A stretch of DNA of 64,000 nucleotides from SG8-39 sp041558415 (GCA_041558415.1 JBFFEY010000004.1:1-64000), one strand, 5' to 3'. Shown: positions 52,852 to 62,068, counted from the stretch's first letter. Numbers and translations: made by a program. The notes: generated by a model from the letters alone, not told the origin.

Positions 52852-53974
52852 TCAGTTCTTCGTCCGGCCGACTTCGATGCCCGCGCTGCGCGCCAGCTCG
52901 CGGTGGATGCGGGCGACGCGCTCGACCTCGCCCTTGGCGGCAAAGCGCTCGTAGAAACCCTCGGCACGGAACTCGCGCGCGCTCGCCCCAGGGCGCCAGG
53001 CGCTCTTCCCAGCGGGCCTGCCGGCCGGCTTCCGGCTCCGCATCCTCGCGGGCCAGGTCGGCACACACGCGAATGAAGGCTTTCAGCGTCACCGGCTTGG
53101 TGACCATGTAACTGTCGTTGCCCCAGCAGGCGTCGCCGAACGCCGCGCGCGCCGCCTTGAGGAAGTCGCGCACGATGGCGTAGTAGCGCGGCACTTCCTT
53201 GCCGCTGCCGCCGGCGAGCTGGATGCTGCGCCAGCGACCGCGCACCCAGCGATGCAGCTCGTTGAACAGCTCCGCCTGCAGGATCCACTTGTCGCGCTGG
53301 CTGCGCCCACCGAGCCGGTTGATGCGGTAGCGCAGCGGGCTGTCGCCTTCGCTGTAGAGGCGCTCGACCAGGCGCGCGGCGAAGCGGCGGTCGGGCGCCG
53401 CGAAGGAGACGCGCTCGTACAGGTCGACCAGGTGGCTCTTGTTAATGCGCGTCGGCGTCGAGTTGATGATGACGAACATCTCGGTGGCGAAGTCCTCGCT
53501 GCGGCCGTCGAAGATCATGCACGGCACCTGGATGCCGCGCGCCTCGTCCGGCTTGTCCTTCATGTAGAAGTGCAGTGCCGCCAGGCGGTGCTGGCCGTCG
53601 ATGATGAGGAACTTCGAGCTCGGCTCGGCCAGCCGGCCGACGCCATCCGCGTTGTCGGACTGAAAGCGCAGGGTCTCCGAAGTGAACAGCAGCACGGTGC
53701 CCGGAATGGGCGGCTGGGTCACCGCCGTCTCGTAGAAATTGCGCAGCGCCTTGACCTTGGCACGCGACAGGGTGCGCTGGAACGCCTTGTCGGTGCGTTC
53801 GATTTTCGAGATGAACTGCGCGATGTCGTCGTCGTGCGCGATGCGCGCAGGTGCGATTTCTTCACCTTCGCCATAAAAGCGGCTGATGAAGCGAACCTTC
53901 GAAAGCAGGTCCTCCGCCCGGTAGTTCGCAAAGTAGAAGATCCCGTCTTTTTGTCGGATCTGGGTCGCGTGCAT
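52852..53974 (-). CDS. DGQHR-domain protein, apparent +1 frameshift
   Basis: A ParB-like DGQHR-domain protein of about 373 residues if one base is removed. The hallmark FLIIDGQHRLAALHF is at 122-136, followed by EMFVIINSTPTRINKSHLVDLYE. The frame is continuous to about residue 328, where a C-run on the plus strand (52986-52989) shifts it. The next frame then gives a sensible end: REFRAEGFYERFAAKGEVER, VARIHRELARSAG and IEVGRTKN. Without the shift the protein becomes an arginine-rich 425-residue form overlapping the neighbouring gene. A TATATT box lies about 50 bases upstream. The family is linked to DndB and DNA-modification loci, but no such partners are here. Confidence 0.78.
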
Positions 53975-54074
53975 ATGGCCCTATCTCCCTCGGCTTACGC
54001 CCCCGGCCTGGCGGGTTCGGCCGAATATACCCGAGCCGGGCCCAGGCGCGAAAAGGAAAACGCGGCCCGCCGTC

Positions 54075-54866
54075 TCAGGATGGACAGACGGGCAGGCGCA
54101 GGGCCTGCAGCACCTTGCCCGTGCGCATATGCTGCACGAAGGCCACCACGCCGTCGCCGCCGCCCGGCGGCGACGGCAGCGCCAGCCGCCCGCGCAGCGT
54201 CAAATCGCCGTCTTGCTTGAAGGCGATCGGGCCCCGCCAGCCGAAGGCGACATGGTCGTGCTCGAGCCGGCGACCGGCGTTCTCCCCTGCGCGGACCGCG
54301 GTGCTGAAGCCGCTCGCGGTGGCGGCGAGGACCAGTGCGTATTCCCTCGGGTTTGCGCGGGCCGCCGCGTCGACGAGCCGGGCCTGCGCCTCGACCTCCA
54401 GCCCCGCTTCGGAGCGTCCGACGAGCGAGAGGAAGATCTGTGCACGCGCCGGCCGGGCACGAATCGGTGCGACCGCGGCATCGAAGTCGCGGCGCGCCCA
54501 TCCGCCGTAGTCCATGCCCTGGACGAGCACCTGCGGCGTGTATACGAAGCGATCGCGCCGGACCACAGCAAGCTGCCGCTGGCGCGCGGAGAATTCCGCC
54601 CGAGCGAAGCGGTCCTTCCAGCCGATGTCGTCCCAGTAATCGACGTGCCAGGCGACCGGTACCACGCCTGCGCTGCCGGCCGTACCGCGTCCCAACGCCG
54701 ACAGCCAGCGGTCGGCGGGCGGGCAGCTGTTGCAGCCCTCGGAGGTGAATAGCTCGACGAGGACGTTGGTCTGCGCCCCCGTCGTCGCGCGGCATTCGCT
54801 GCCGTTGGCGGCTGCGCTCGCCGCCAGCAGGCCGAACAGCGCCGCGAGGACCTTTACGCGCCTCAC
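54075..54866 (-). CDS. DUF1223 thioredoxin-like secreted protein
   Basis: A 263-residue DUF1223 protein with a signal peptide (VLAALFGLLAASAAANG). A thioredoxin-like active site follows in VLVELFTSEGCNSCPPADRW (CxxC), then WHVDYWDDIGWKDRFA, RQRQLAVVRRDRFVYTPQVL and VQGMDYGGW. The start is GTG at 54866, overlapping the DUF3179 stop (GTGA). The biochemical role is not established; the CxxC suggests a redox function in the envelope. Confidence 0.85.
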   Translation of the reverse strand: MRRVKVLAALFGLLAASAAANGSECRATTGAQTNVLVELFTSEGCNSCPPADRWLSALGRGTAGSAGVVPVAWHVDYWDDIGWKDRFARAEFSARQRQLAVVRRDRFVYTPQVLVQGMDYGGWARRDFDAAVAPIRARPARAQIFLSLVGRSEAGLEVEAQARLVDAAARANPREYALVLAATASGFSTAVRAGENAGRRLEHDHVAFGWRGPIAFKQDGDLTLRGRLALPSPPGGGDGVVAFVQHMRTGKVLQALRLPVCPS

Positions 54867-56044
54867 TTGCCGTGGATCTCCGTGTCCGGGTTGAAGGCCA
54901 GCCAGGCAAAGGCGAAATGGACCCCGCCCACGGCGGGCGTCAGGCGAGCGCCCTCGAGCGGGCCGCTCACAGCGCGCCCGAGCAGGTCCCATTGCGAGCC
55001 GGTCGCACGGTCCACCACGCGCCCGTCACGTGTCTCGAAGGCGAGGATCTTTCCGTCCAGCCGGCGGGAAAAGGCGTTTGCCGACGCAATGCGCCGCGAG
55101 GCCTTGATCTCCGACTGGTCGAGCACCGAGAGCGTGCCCTGCCGCGACAGGACCACGACGGGCTCGCCCCCGACCGTGTCGTTGATGACCGGCGTGCCCT
55201 CCAGTGCGCTGAAAGGGTAGACGCGGTGCACCCCGCCCGCGCTTACGCTCAGCACACGCTCCATCGGCGGCAGGCGGCCGTCCGGCGCCGTCGTCAGCAG
55301 GAAGGGCGACTGGTTGATGTCGTCGTAACCGGCGTAGGGATTGCGCCCATAGGGGCGCTCGAAGCCGGTGCTGCGCGACAGCACGCGCGCCTCGGGCCAA
55401 GCGGCACGGAAGTCCTCGAACGCCACGATCTGCGACTCCAGCTTGCGCAACGCGACGCCGGCATGCCGGCCGATGATGCCGGTGCCCGTGAACTGCTGCC
55501 ACCAGGTCTCCGACTGGCGGTCGTACATCACGAGGTCGGAGTAGCGCAGCTTGCCTGTCGTCCCGAAATCGACCTCCGCGCCCGCGACGCGGCGCTCGAA
55601 CACGATCGACGCGTTGCACAGCGGACAGAAGGTCACGGCGACCGGCGTCTCGGCCAGGCGGTCGTTGACGATCTCGTGCCAGATCAGGATGGAAAGCGGG
55701 TAGGCCTTGGCCTCGCCGCCGAGCGTGAGCGCGATGACCGGCTCGCGCGCGTCGAGCCAGCGCGCCGCCGCGGCCACCGACTCGAAGCGCGGTCGATCGA
55801 TCGCCGGGATGCCGTCCTTGGGCGGGCCGCCGGACTGGATCTCCTGCAGCGGCACGGTATGGCGCGCGAAGTCGGTCCGCGGCCACTCCTGCTGCCAGTA
55901 GCGAATCAGCGCCTCATCGGAGGCCGCGCGCAGAGGCGATGCCGCTGCGGCGAGCACGACGAGCAGCAGGCGCGCCCACAGGGCTCGCGTGCTGCATCGC
56001 AGCACGCGCTCTCCGGTTCGCACTCGCGGAATCGCAGCGGTCAT
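54863..56044 (-). CDS. DUF3179 exported protein
   Basis: A 393-residue DUF3179 protein of unknown function. The N-terminus has a hydrophobic secretion signal (ARLLLVVLAAAASPLRAAS). Family motifs are LGGEAKAYPLSILIWHEIVND, VAVTFCPLCNASIVFER with a CxxC, MYDRQSETWWQQFTGTGI, SRSTGFERPYGRNPYAGYDD and GVHFAFAWLAFNPDTEIHG. The first 16 codons contain a perfect hairpin (55986-56008). It forms a pair with the DUF1223 gene. Confidence 0.83.
   Translation of the reverse strand: MTAAIPRVRTGERVLRCSTRALWARLLLVVLAAAASPLRAASDEALIRYWQQEWPRTDFARHTVPLQEIQSGGPPKDGIPAIDRPRFESVAAAARWLDAREPVIALTLGGEAKAYPLSILIWHEIVNDRLAETPVAVTFCPLCNASIVFERRVAGAEVDFGTTGKLRYSDLVMYDRQSETWWQQFTGTGIIGRHAGVALRKLESQIVAFEDFRAAWPEARVLSRSTGFERPYGRNPYAGYDDINQSPFLLTTAPDGRLPPMERVLSVSAGGVHRVYPFSALEGTPVINDTVGGEPVVVLSRQGTLSVLDQSEIKASRRIASANAFSRRLDGKILAFETRDGRVVDRATGSQWDLLGRAVSGPLEGARLTPAVGGVHFAFAWLAFNPDTEIHGK
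55986..56008. repeat. 23-bp perfect hairpin in the 5' coding end of the DUF3179 gene
   Basis: CGCGTGCTGC (55986-55995), loop ATC, GCAGCACGCG (55999-56008). On the minus strand it contains CGTGCTGCGATGCA, which is also in the ftsA-ftsZ hairpin. It lies about 35 bases inside the coding region and could reduce translation initiation. Confidence 0.55.
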
Positions 56045-56136
56045 CGTGCTGCTTGGTCTGCGCCGATGCGCGCGACCTGACAGGCCGCCGCGCGCGGCGC
56101 GCTACAGAGCCGGTCTGCGGCGCCGCGTGGTGCTGC

Positions 56137-57546
56137 TCAGACGTTCGAGCGCTCGCGCGCGCCCACCGGATCCCGCGCCGGCGTGTCGGCGCTCGCCGCG
56201 CGCTCGCGCTTGAACATCGCGGGCGCGAGCCCGTGGCGCTCGAGCAATCGATAGAACTCGGTGCGGTTGCGGCTCGCGAGGCGGGCCGCGTGCGTCACGT
56301 TGCCTTCGGTGATCTTCAGTACGCGGATGAGGTAGTCGCGCTCGAAGGCACGCCGTGCCTCGTCGAGCGAATCCAGCAACGGTGGCGCGCCGCCCAGCGC
56401 TTGGCGCACGAGCTCCGCCGATATGACGTCGCCGACGGTGAGCGCCGCCGCCTGCTCGACGACATTGAGCAGCTGGCGCACGTTGCCCGGCCACGGCGCA
56501 CCGATCAGCAGCTCGGTCGCCTCGGTCGCCAGCTCGAGGCGCTGCCGGCGGTAGCGCGCTGCCAGGTTCGCGAGGAAATACTTCGCCAGCAGCGGGATAT
56601 CCTCGCGGCGCTCCGCCAGCGGAGGCAGCGTCAGCTTGACGACGTTCAGGCGGTAATAGAGGTCTTCGCGGAATGCGCCGGCGGCGATGCGCTCCTCGAG
56701 CTTGCGGTGCGTGGCGGAGATGATGCGCACGTCGACGTCGACCGCCTCGTTGGCACCCACCGGCCGTACCGCGTGCTCCTCGAGCGCACGCAGCAGCTTG
56801 ACCTGTATCGCGCTCGGCATGTCGCCGACCTCGTCGAGCAGCAGCGTGCCGCCGTCGGCCGCCTGGAACAGGCCAGGCCGGTCCTGCGTTGCGCCGGTGA
56901 ACGCGCCCTTCTTGTGCCCGAACAGCTCGCTTTCGAGCAGACCCTCGGGGATCGCGCCGCAGTTCACCGCGATGAACGGCGTACCTGCCCGCGCGCTGGC
57001 GAGGTGGATGGCGCGTGCCAGGAGTTCTTTGCCAGCGCCACTCGGACCGAGGATGCAGACGTTCGCATGGGTGCTCGCCACGCGCTCGGCCTGCGCCAGC
57101 ACGTCCTCCATGAGCGGCGAGCGGGTGAGGATGTCGCTGCGCCAGACCGCGGTCGCGCCGGGGGCAACCGGCGATTTATGCAGCGCCTCGGCGACCGCTT
57201 CGAGCAGTTTCTGGCCGTCGAACGGCTTGGGGAGAAAGTCGAACGCGCCGCGCTTCTTGATTGCCTCGACGGCGTCGGGAATAGAGCCGTAGGCCGTCAG
57301 GACAATGACCGGCAGCGAAGGCGCTGCGCGATGAAGGGCATCGACGATGGCCAGCCCTTCGGCACCCTCGCCGGGCAGGTCGGTGATCACCACCCGTGGC
57401 CGCGCCACGGCCAGCTGCGCCTGCGCGCTCTTCAGCGTCGCCGCGACGACGACTTCGTAGCCCGCGTTCGTCAACCGCGCACGGAGCAGCTCGACCTCGT
57501 CGCGGTCGTCGTCGATCAGCAGAACGCGCGGTCGCTCGCGGCTCAT
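56137..57546 (-). CDS. glrR: sigma54-dependent response regulator, GlrR type
   Basis: A 469-residue NtrC-family regulator. The receiver domain (1-120) has the acidic pocket at 12-14, phospho-acceptor Asp56 (VVITDLPGEG) and Lys107 (FLPKPF). The AAA+ domain has Walker A GPSGAGKE (167-174), GAFTGA for sigma54 contact (214-219) and GGTLLLDEVGDM (Walker B). The C-terminal Fis-type helix-turn-helix includes ARLASRNRTEFYRLLERHGL, close to E. coli GlrR. GlrR-type regulators control small RNAs and envelope functions. The usual kinase gene (glrK) is not adjacent. Confidence 0.88.
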   Translation of the reverse strand: MSRERPRVLLIDDDRDEVELLRARLTNAGYEVVVAATLKSAQAQLAVARPRVVITDLPGEGAEGLAIVDALHRAAPSLPVIVLTAYGSIPDAVEAIKKRGAFDFLPKPFDGQKLLEAVAEALHKSPVAPGATAVWRSDILTRSPLMEDVLAQAERVASTHANVCILGPSGAGKELLARAIHLASARAGTPFIAVNCGAIPEGLLESELFGHKKGAFTGATQDRPGLFQAADGGTLLLDEVGDMPSAIQVKLLRALEEHAVRPVGANEAVDVDVRIISATHRKLEERIAAGAFREDLYYRLNVVKLTLPPLAERREDIPLLAKYFLANLAARYRRQRLELATEATELLIGAPWPGNVRQLLNVVEQAAALTVGDVISAELVRQALGGAPPLLDSLDEARRAFERDYLIRVLKITEGNVTHAARLASRNRTEFYRLLERHGLAPAMFKRERAASADTPARDPVGARERSNV

Positions 57547-57658
57547 GGCGTCCCTGTGCGGTTTCGCGGGCCGTTCTTACGCATGTTCATATAATCGGCG
57601 CAAAGCATTGTACGGCGTAGGGCGAATGTCACAGTCGTCAAATGGAGACGCCCGGGGT

Positions 57659-58195
57659 ATGCACTCTGCCACCGCCGGGCGCGGGGGCAGCGGCCCGCGG
57701 CTGTGTCTGGTGGCAGCGCTCGCCTCGAACGGCGTGATCGGCGTCGACGGTCGCCTGCCCTGGCACCTGCCGGAGGATCTCAAGCATTTCAAGGCGCTCA
57801 CCATGGGCCAGCCCGTGATCATGGGGCGGCGTACCTGGGAATCGATCGGCCGCGCGCTGCCCGGCCGGCGCAACATCGTCGTCACGCGGCAAGAAGGCTT
57901 CGTCGCGCCGGGCGCGGAGCTGGCGGGCTCGCTCGAGGCCGCGATCGCGCTCTGCGACGATGTACCGTACGCCTTCGTCATCGGCGGCGCCGCGCTGTAC
58001 GCGGCCGCCCTGCCGATCGCCGATGCGCTGGAACTCACCGAGATCGACGCGTCATTCAAAGGCGATACGCACTTCCCGCCGTTCGAGCGCAGCGAATGGC
58101 GCGAGCTGCGGCGCGAGCAGCACCGCAGCGCCGACGGCCTGCGCTTTGACTTCGTGCGCTACGAGCGCGCCGCGCTCAGATCCGCGGCAGCGTGA
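57659..58195 (+). CDS. folA: dihydrofolate reductase
   Basis: FolA reduces dihydrofolate with NADPH for thymidylate and purine synthesis. The roughly 178-residue enzyme has LVAALASNGVIGVDGRLPWHL, PEDLKHFKALTMGQPVIMGRRTW split over the substrate and cofactor sites, SIGRALPGRRNIVVTRQ, VIGGAALYAAALP and DTHFPPF. ATG at 57659 (GGAG upstream) is chosen; ATG at 57626 would add 11 residues. It converges on dcd with a 20-base overlap. Confidence 0.95.
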   Translation: MHSATAGRGGSGPRLCLVAALASNGVIGVDGRLPWHLPEDLKHFKALTMGQPVIMGRRTWESIGRALPGRRNIVVTRQEGFVAPGAELAGSLEAAIALCDDVPYAFVIGGAALYAAALPIADALELTEIDASFKGDTHFPPFERSEWRELRREQHRSADGLRFDFVRYERAALRSAAA

Positions 58196-58742
58196 CGCCG
58201 CGCTGGCCCTGGTACTTGCCGCCGCGATCGCGGTACGAGGTTTCGCAGACCTCGTCCGATTCGATGAAGATCACCTGCGCCACGCCTTCGTTGGCGTAGA
58301 TCTTCGCCGGCAGGGGCGTGGTGTTGGAGAACTCCAGCGTCACGTGCCCCTCCCATTCCGGCTCCAGCGGCGTGACATTGACGATGATGCCGCAGCGCGC
58401 GTAGGTCGACTTGCCGAGGCAGATGGTGAGCACCTTGCGCGGAATGCGGAAGTACTCGACCGTGCGCGCCAGTGCGAAGGAGTTCGGCGGAATGACGCAG
58501 ACTGCGCCCTTGTAGTCGACGAAGGATTTCTCGTCGAATTCCTTGGGATCGACGATCGTCGAGTTGATGTTGGTGAAGATCTTGAATTCGTCGGAGCAGC
58601 GGATGTCGTAGCCGTAGCTCGAGGTGCCGAAGGACACCACCCGCGACCCGCCCACCTCGCGCACCAGATCCGGCTCGAACGGGGCGATCATGCCCTGCTC
58701 GCGCGCCATGCGGCGGATCCACCTGTCGGACTTGATCGTCAC
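58176..58742 (-). CDS. dcd: dCTP deaminase
   Basis: Dcd deaminates dCTP to dUTP for thymidylate supply. The 188-residue enzyme starts at GTG (VTIKSDRWIRRMAREQGMI), whose GTGA overlaps the mrp stop. Motifs: VSFGTSSYGYDIRCSDEF, PNSFALARTVEYFRIP, CLGKSTYARCGIIVNVTPLE with the active-site region, and EGHVTLEFSNTTPLPAKIYA. The length is normal. Confidence 0.96.
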   Translation of the reverse strand: MTIKSDRWIRRMAREQGMIAPFEPDLVREVGGSRVVSFGTSSYGYDIRCSDEFKIFTNINSTIVDPKEFDEKSFVDYKGAVCVIPPNSFALARTVEYFRIPRKVLTICLGKSTYARCGIIVNVTPLEPEWEGHVTLEFSNTTPLPAKIYANEGVAQVIFIESDEVCETSYRDRGGKYQGQRGVTLPRI

Positions 58743-59824
58743 GTGTTCTGCACGACGATGCTGGGGAACTTGGAGCTCATGTCCTTCTGCGCCTCGGCGA
58801 CCTTCACCGCGCAGCGCCGCGCAATGCGCCGGTAGATTTCGGCCACCTTGCCCTCCGGGTCGGCGACCACCGTCGGCCGGCCCGAATCGGCCTGCTCGCG
58901 GATGCCGGCATCCAGCGGCAACTGGCCGAGCAGCTCGGTGCCGTAGTCGCGGCACATCTTGTCGGCGCCGCCGGCGCCGAAGATGTGGCTCTCGTGGCCG
59001 CAGCTCGGGCAGACATGAATCGCCATGTTCTCGACCACGCCGAGAATCGGAATGCCCACCTTTTCGAACATCTTGAGACCCTTGCGCGCGTCGATCAGCG
59101 CGATGTCCTGCGGCGTGGTGACGATCACCGCCCCCGTGACCGGCACTTTCTGCGCCAGTGTGAGCTGGATGTCACCGGTGCCGGGCGGCAGATCGACCAC
59201 CAGATAATCGAGCTCGCGCCAGCGGGTGTCGCGCAAGAGCTGTTCGAGCGCCTGCGTCACCATCGGCCCGCGCCAGACCATCGGCGTGTCGGAATCAATG
59301 AGAAAGCCGATCGAGATCGCCTGGATGCCATGCCCTTCCATCGGCTCGAGGCTCTTGCCGTCCTTGGATTCCGGTCGACCGGCGATGCCAAGCATGGTCG
59401 GCTGCGACGGACCGTAGATGTCGGCGTCAAGCACGCCGACCGAGGCGCCCTCGGCAGCCAGCGCCAGCGCGAGGTTTACCGCGGTGGTCGACTTGCCGAC
59501 GCCGCCCTTGCCCGAGGCGACGGCGATGATGTTCTTGATGCCGGGAATGAGCTTGACACCGCGCTGCACCGCGTGCGGCACGACCTTGGAGTGCACGTCG
59601 ATATTCACGTCGCCGCAGCCCGCCTCGCGCAGCGCCTGCGTCACCATGCGCCGGATCGGCTCGAACTGGCTCTTGCCGGGATAGCCGAGCTCGATCGCGA
59701 GCGAGACGCGGCCGTCGACGACCTTGAGCTTCTTGACCGCGCGCGAGGAAACGAAATCCTTGCCGGTATTCGGGTCGACGAGCCTGCGAAGCACGTCCTG
59801 AATCTGCGACTCGTTGAGGGCCAT
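58739..59824 (-). CDS. apbC: Mrp/ApbC iron-sulfur cluster carrier ATPase
   Basis: A 361-residue Mrp/NBP35-family protein that carries and delivers Fe-S clusters. It has an N-terminal MIP18-like domain (1-80) and the deviant Walker A SGKGGVGKST (104-113). DADIYGPSQPTMLG, DYLVVDLPPGTGDIQLT and the cluster-binding CxxC at C272/C275 (HVCPSCGHE) follow. It is divergent from metG, a common arrangement in proteobacteria. Confidence 0.96.
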   Translation of the reverse strand: MALNESQIQDVLRRLVDPNTGKDFVSSRAVKKLKVVDGRVSLAIELGYPGKSQFEPIRRMVTQALREAGCGDVNIDVHSKVVPHAVQRGVKLIPGIKNIIAVASGKGGVGKSTTAVNLALALAAEGASVGVLDADIYGPSQPTMLGIAGRPESKDGKSLEPMEGHGIQAISIGFLIDSDTPMVWRGPMVTQALEQLLRDTRWRELDYLVVDLPPGTGDIQLTLAQKVPVTGAVIVTTPQDIALIDARKGLKMFEKVGIPILGVVENMAIHVCPSCGHESHIFGAGGADKMCRDYGTELLGQLPLDAGIREQADSGRPTVVADPEGKVAEIYRRIARRCAVKVAEAQKDMSSKFPSIVVQNT

Positions 59825-59909
59825 GTGGGCTGCCGAGGGTGAGCGTGGAAAAGCTGCTTAGTTTACCGAAATCAGCATGCCAGCGTCACGTTGCCCCTAC
59901 CCGCTTTGC

Positions 59910-59915
59910 TAGAAT
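59910..59915 (+). promoter_or_regulatory. -10 box of metG
   Basis: TAGAAT (5 of 6) in GCTAGAATGCG, 33 bases before the metG ATG. No clear -35 at the right spacing. The 11-base context is identical to that before the dehydratase operon. Confidence 0.45.
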
Positions 59916-59948
59916 GCGCGCTCTTCGCGCACGCCGCGCCTTCCCCAG

Positions 59949-62045
59949 ATGCCCGCCCGCCGGCTTTTCGTCACCACCGCGCTGCCGTACGCCAACGGCG
60001 CGTTCCATATCGGCCACATCATGGAGTACATCCAGGCCGACATCTGGACGCGATTCCAGCGCATGCAAGGCCACGAGGTGCATTTCATGGGCGCGGACGA
60101 CGCACACGGGGCGCCGATCATGCTGGCGGCGGAAAAGGCCGGCCAATCGCCCGAGGCTTTTATCGCCCCGATTCAGGCCGGGCGCAGCCGCACGCTCGAG
60201 GGCTTTCACCTCGCCTTCGACCACTGGCACTCGACGCATTCGCCGGAGAACACCGCCCTTTCGCAGGACATCTTCCGCAAGCTCAACCGCGCCGGGCTCG
60301 TCTACCGCAAGCCGATCGAGCAGCTGTTCGATCCCGCGAAGGGCATGTTCCTCGCCGACCGCTACATCAAGGGCGAATGCCCTAACTGCGGGGCGAAGGA
60401 CCAGTACGGCGATGCTTGCGAGAACTGCAGCTCGGTCTATCCGGCGACCGCCTTGAAGAACCCCTACTCGACCCTCTCGGGCGCGACGCCGGTGGTGAAG
60501 ACCTCGGAGCACTACTTCTTCAAGCTGTCGGACCCGAATTGCGTCGCCTTCCTGCGCGATTGGCTGCAGCGGCCGGGCCGGCTGCAGCCGCAGGTCGTCA
60601 ACAAGGCCTGGGAATGGCTCGCCGGTGAAGGCGACAAGGCGCTCGGCGATTGGGACGTCTCGCGCGATCCGCCCTACTTCGGCATTCGCATTCCGGACAT
60701 CGCTGAAGAAAAGTACCTCTACGTCTGGCTCGACGCACCCATCGGCTATCTCGCGGCACTGAAGAGCTATTTCGACTCGGGCAAGGCGCGCGCCAACGGC
60801 GAGGCGCGCAGCTTTGAGGCCTTCCTCTCGGCGCAGGACACCGAGCAGATCCACTTCATCGGCAAGGACATCATCTACTTCCACACCCTGTTCTGGCCGG
60901 CGATGCTGCAATTCGCCGGGGCGCCGTACCGCGTGCCGGATCACGTCTATGTGCACGGCTTCATCGGCGTGTCGGGCCAGAAGATGTCCAAGTCGCGCGG
61001 CACCGGCATCGACCCGCTGCGCTACCTCGAGCTCGGCATGAACGCCGAATGGCTGCGCTACTACATCGCCGCCAAGCTGAACGCCAACGTCGAGGACGTC
61101 GACTTCAACCCGGAGGATTTCATCGCGCGCGTCAACAGCGACCTGGTCGGCAAGTACGTCAACATCGCCAGCCGTGCCGCGGGCTTCATCGCCAAACAGT
61201 TCGACGGCCGGCTCAGCGCGCTGCCGCAGGACGACGCGCAGCAGGCCGGGGCGGTTGCGCGCGCGGCAGCCGAGACGATCCGCGAGGCCTACGAGAGCCG
61301 CGAGTTCGGCAAAGTGGTGCGTGAGGTCATGCGGCTCGCCGACGTCGCGAATCAGCGCTATGACCAGGCCCGCCCCTGGGCCCTGGCCAAGGACCCGGCG
61401 CAGCGCGAGGCGCTGCAGCGTGCCTGCAGCGAGGCGCTCGACGCGTTCTTCGTGCTCAGCGTCTACCTCGCGCCGATCCTGCCGGCGACCGCGGCGCGCG
61501 TCGCGCGCGGGCTGTTCGGCCTCGAGCAGCCGCTCGGCTTCGAGCACCGCGCGCTGCGGCCCGAGCGCATCCGCCCCTTCAAGCACCTCATGGCGCGCGT
61601 CGAGGAAAAGCAGCTCGATGCGCTGTTTGCGCCGGCGCCGGCATCGCCGGCGACGCGCTCGCCGCAGACCCACGCCCAGCACCAGCAGCACAGCGCGCAG
61701 AAGGAATCCCCCGTGAGCGAGCCCATTTCGATCGACGATTTCGCCAAGCTCGACCTGCGCGTCGCGCGCATCGTCAACGCGGAGCAGGTCGAGGGCGCCG
61801 ACAAGCTGCTCAAGCTGACGCTCGACCTTGGCGGTGAGACGCGCACCGTGTTCGCAGGCATCAAGTCGGCCTACCCACCCGAGGCGCTCAAGGGCCGCCT
61901 CACGGTGATGGTCGCCAACCTGGCGCCGCGCAAGATGCGCTTCGGCCTGTCCGAGGGCATGGTGCTCGCCGCCTCGGGCGAGGGACCGGGGATCTTTCTG
62001 GTGGCGCCCGATGCCGGCGCCGAGCCCGGCATGCGGGTCAAGTAG
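59949..62045 (+). CDS. metG: methionyl-tRNA synthetase
   Basis: MetG charges tRNA-Met, including the initiator. The 698-residue class I enzyme has FVTTALPYANGAFHIGHIME with HIGH at 20-23 and a zinc knuckle (GECPNCGAKDQYGDACENC). FIGKDIIYFHTLFWPAML and GQKMSKSRGTGIDP (KMSKS) follow. A C-terminal Trbp111-type tRNA-binding domain runs from about 590 (ISIDDFAKLDLRVARIVNAE). A low-complexity His/Gln linker (QTHAQHQQHSAQ) joins the domains. A strong terminator follows. Confidence 0.98.
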   Translation: MPARRLFVTTALPYANGAFHIGHIMEYIQADIWTRFQRMQGHEVHFMGADDAHGAPIMLAAEKAGQSPEAFIAPIQAGRSRTLEGFHLAFDHWHSTHSPENTALSQDIFRKLNRAGLVYRKPIEQLFDPAKGMFLADRYIKGECPNCGAKDQYGDACENCSSVYPATALKNPYSTLSGATPVVKTSEHYFFKLSDPNCVAFLRDWLQRPGRLQPQVVNKAWEWLAGEGDKALGDWDVSRDPPYFGIRIPDIAEEKYLYVWLDAPIGYLAALKSYFDSGKARANGEARSFEAFLSAQDTEQIHFIGKDIIYFHTLFWPAMLQFAGAPYRVPDHVYVHGFIGVSGQKMSKSRGTGIDPLRYLELGMNAEWLRYYIAAKLNANVEDVDFNPEDFIARVNSDLVGKYVNIASRAAGFIAKQFDGRLSALPQDDAQQAGAVARAAAETIREAYESREFGKVVREVMRLADVANQRYDQARPWALAKDPAQREALQRACSEALDAFFVLSVYLAPILPATAARVARGLFGLEQPLGFEHRALRPERIRPFKHLMARVEEKQLDALFAPAPASPATRSPQTHAQHQQHSAQKESPVSEPISIDDFAKLDLRVARIVNAEQVEGADKLLKLTLDLGGETRTVFAGIKSAYPPEALKGRLTVMVANLAPRKMRFGLSEGMVLAASGEGPGIFLVAPDAGAEPGMRVK

Positions 62046-62068
62046 GCGCGATCCGGCGCCGGAAAACA

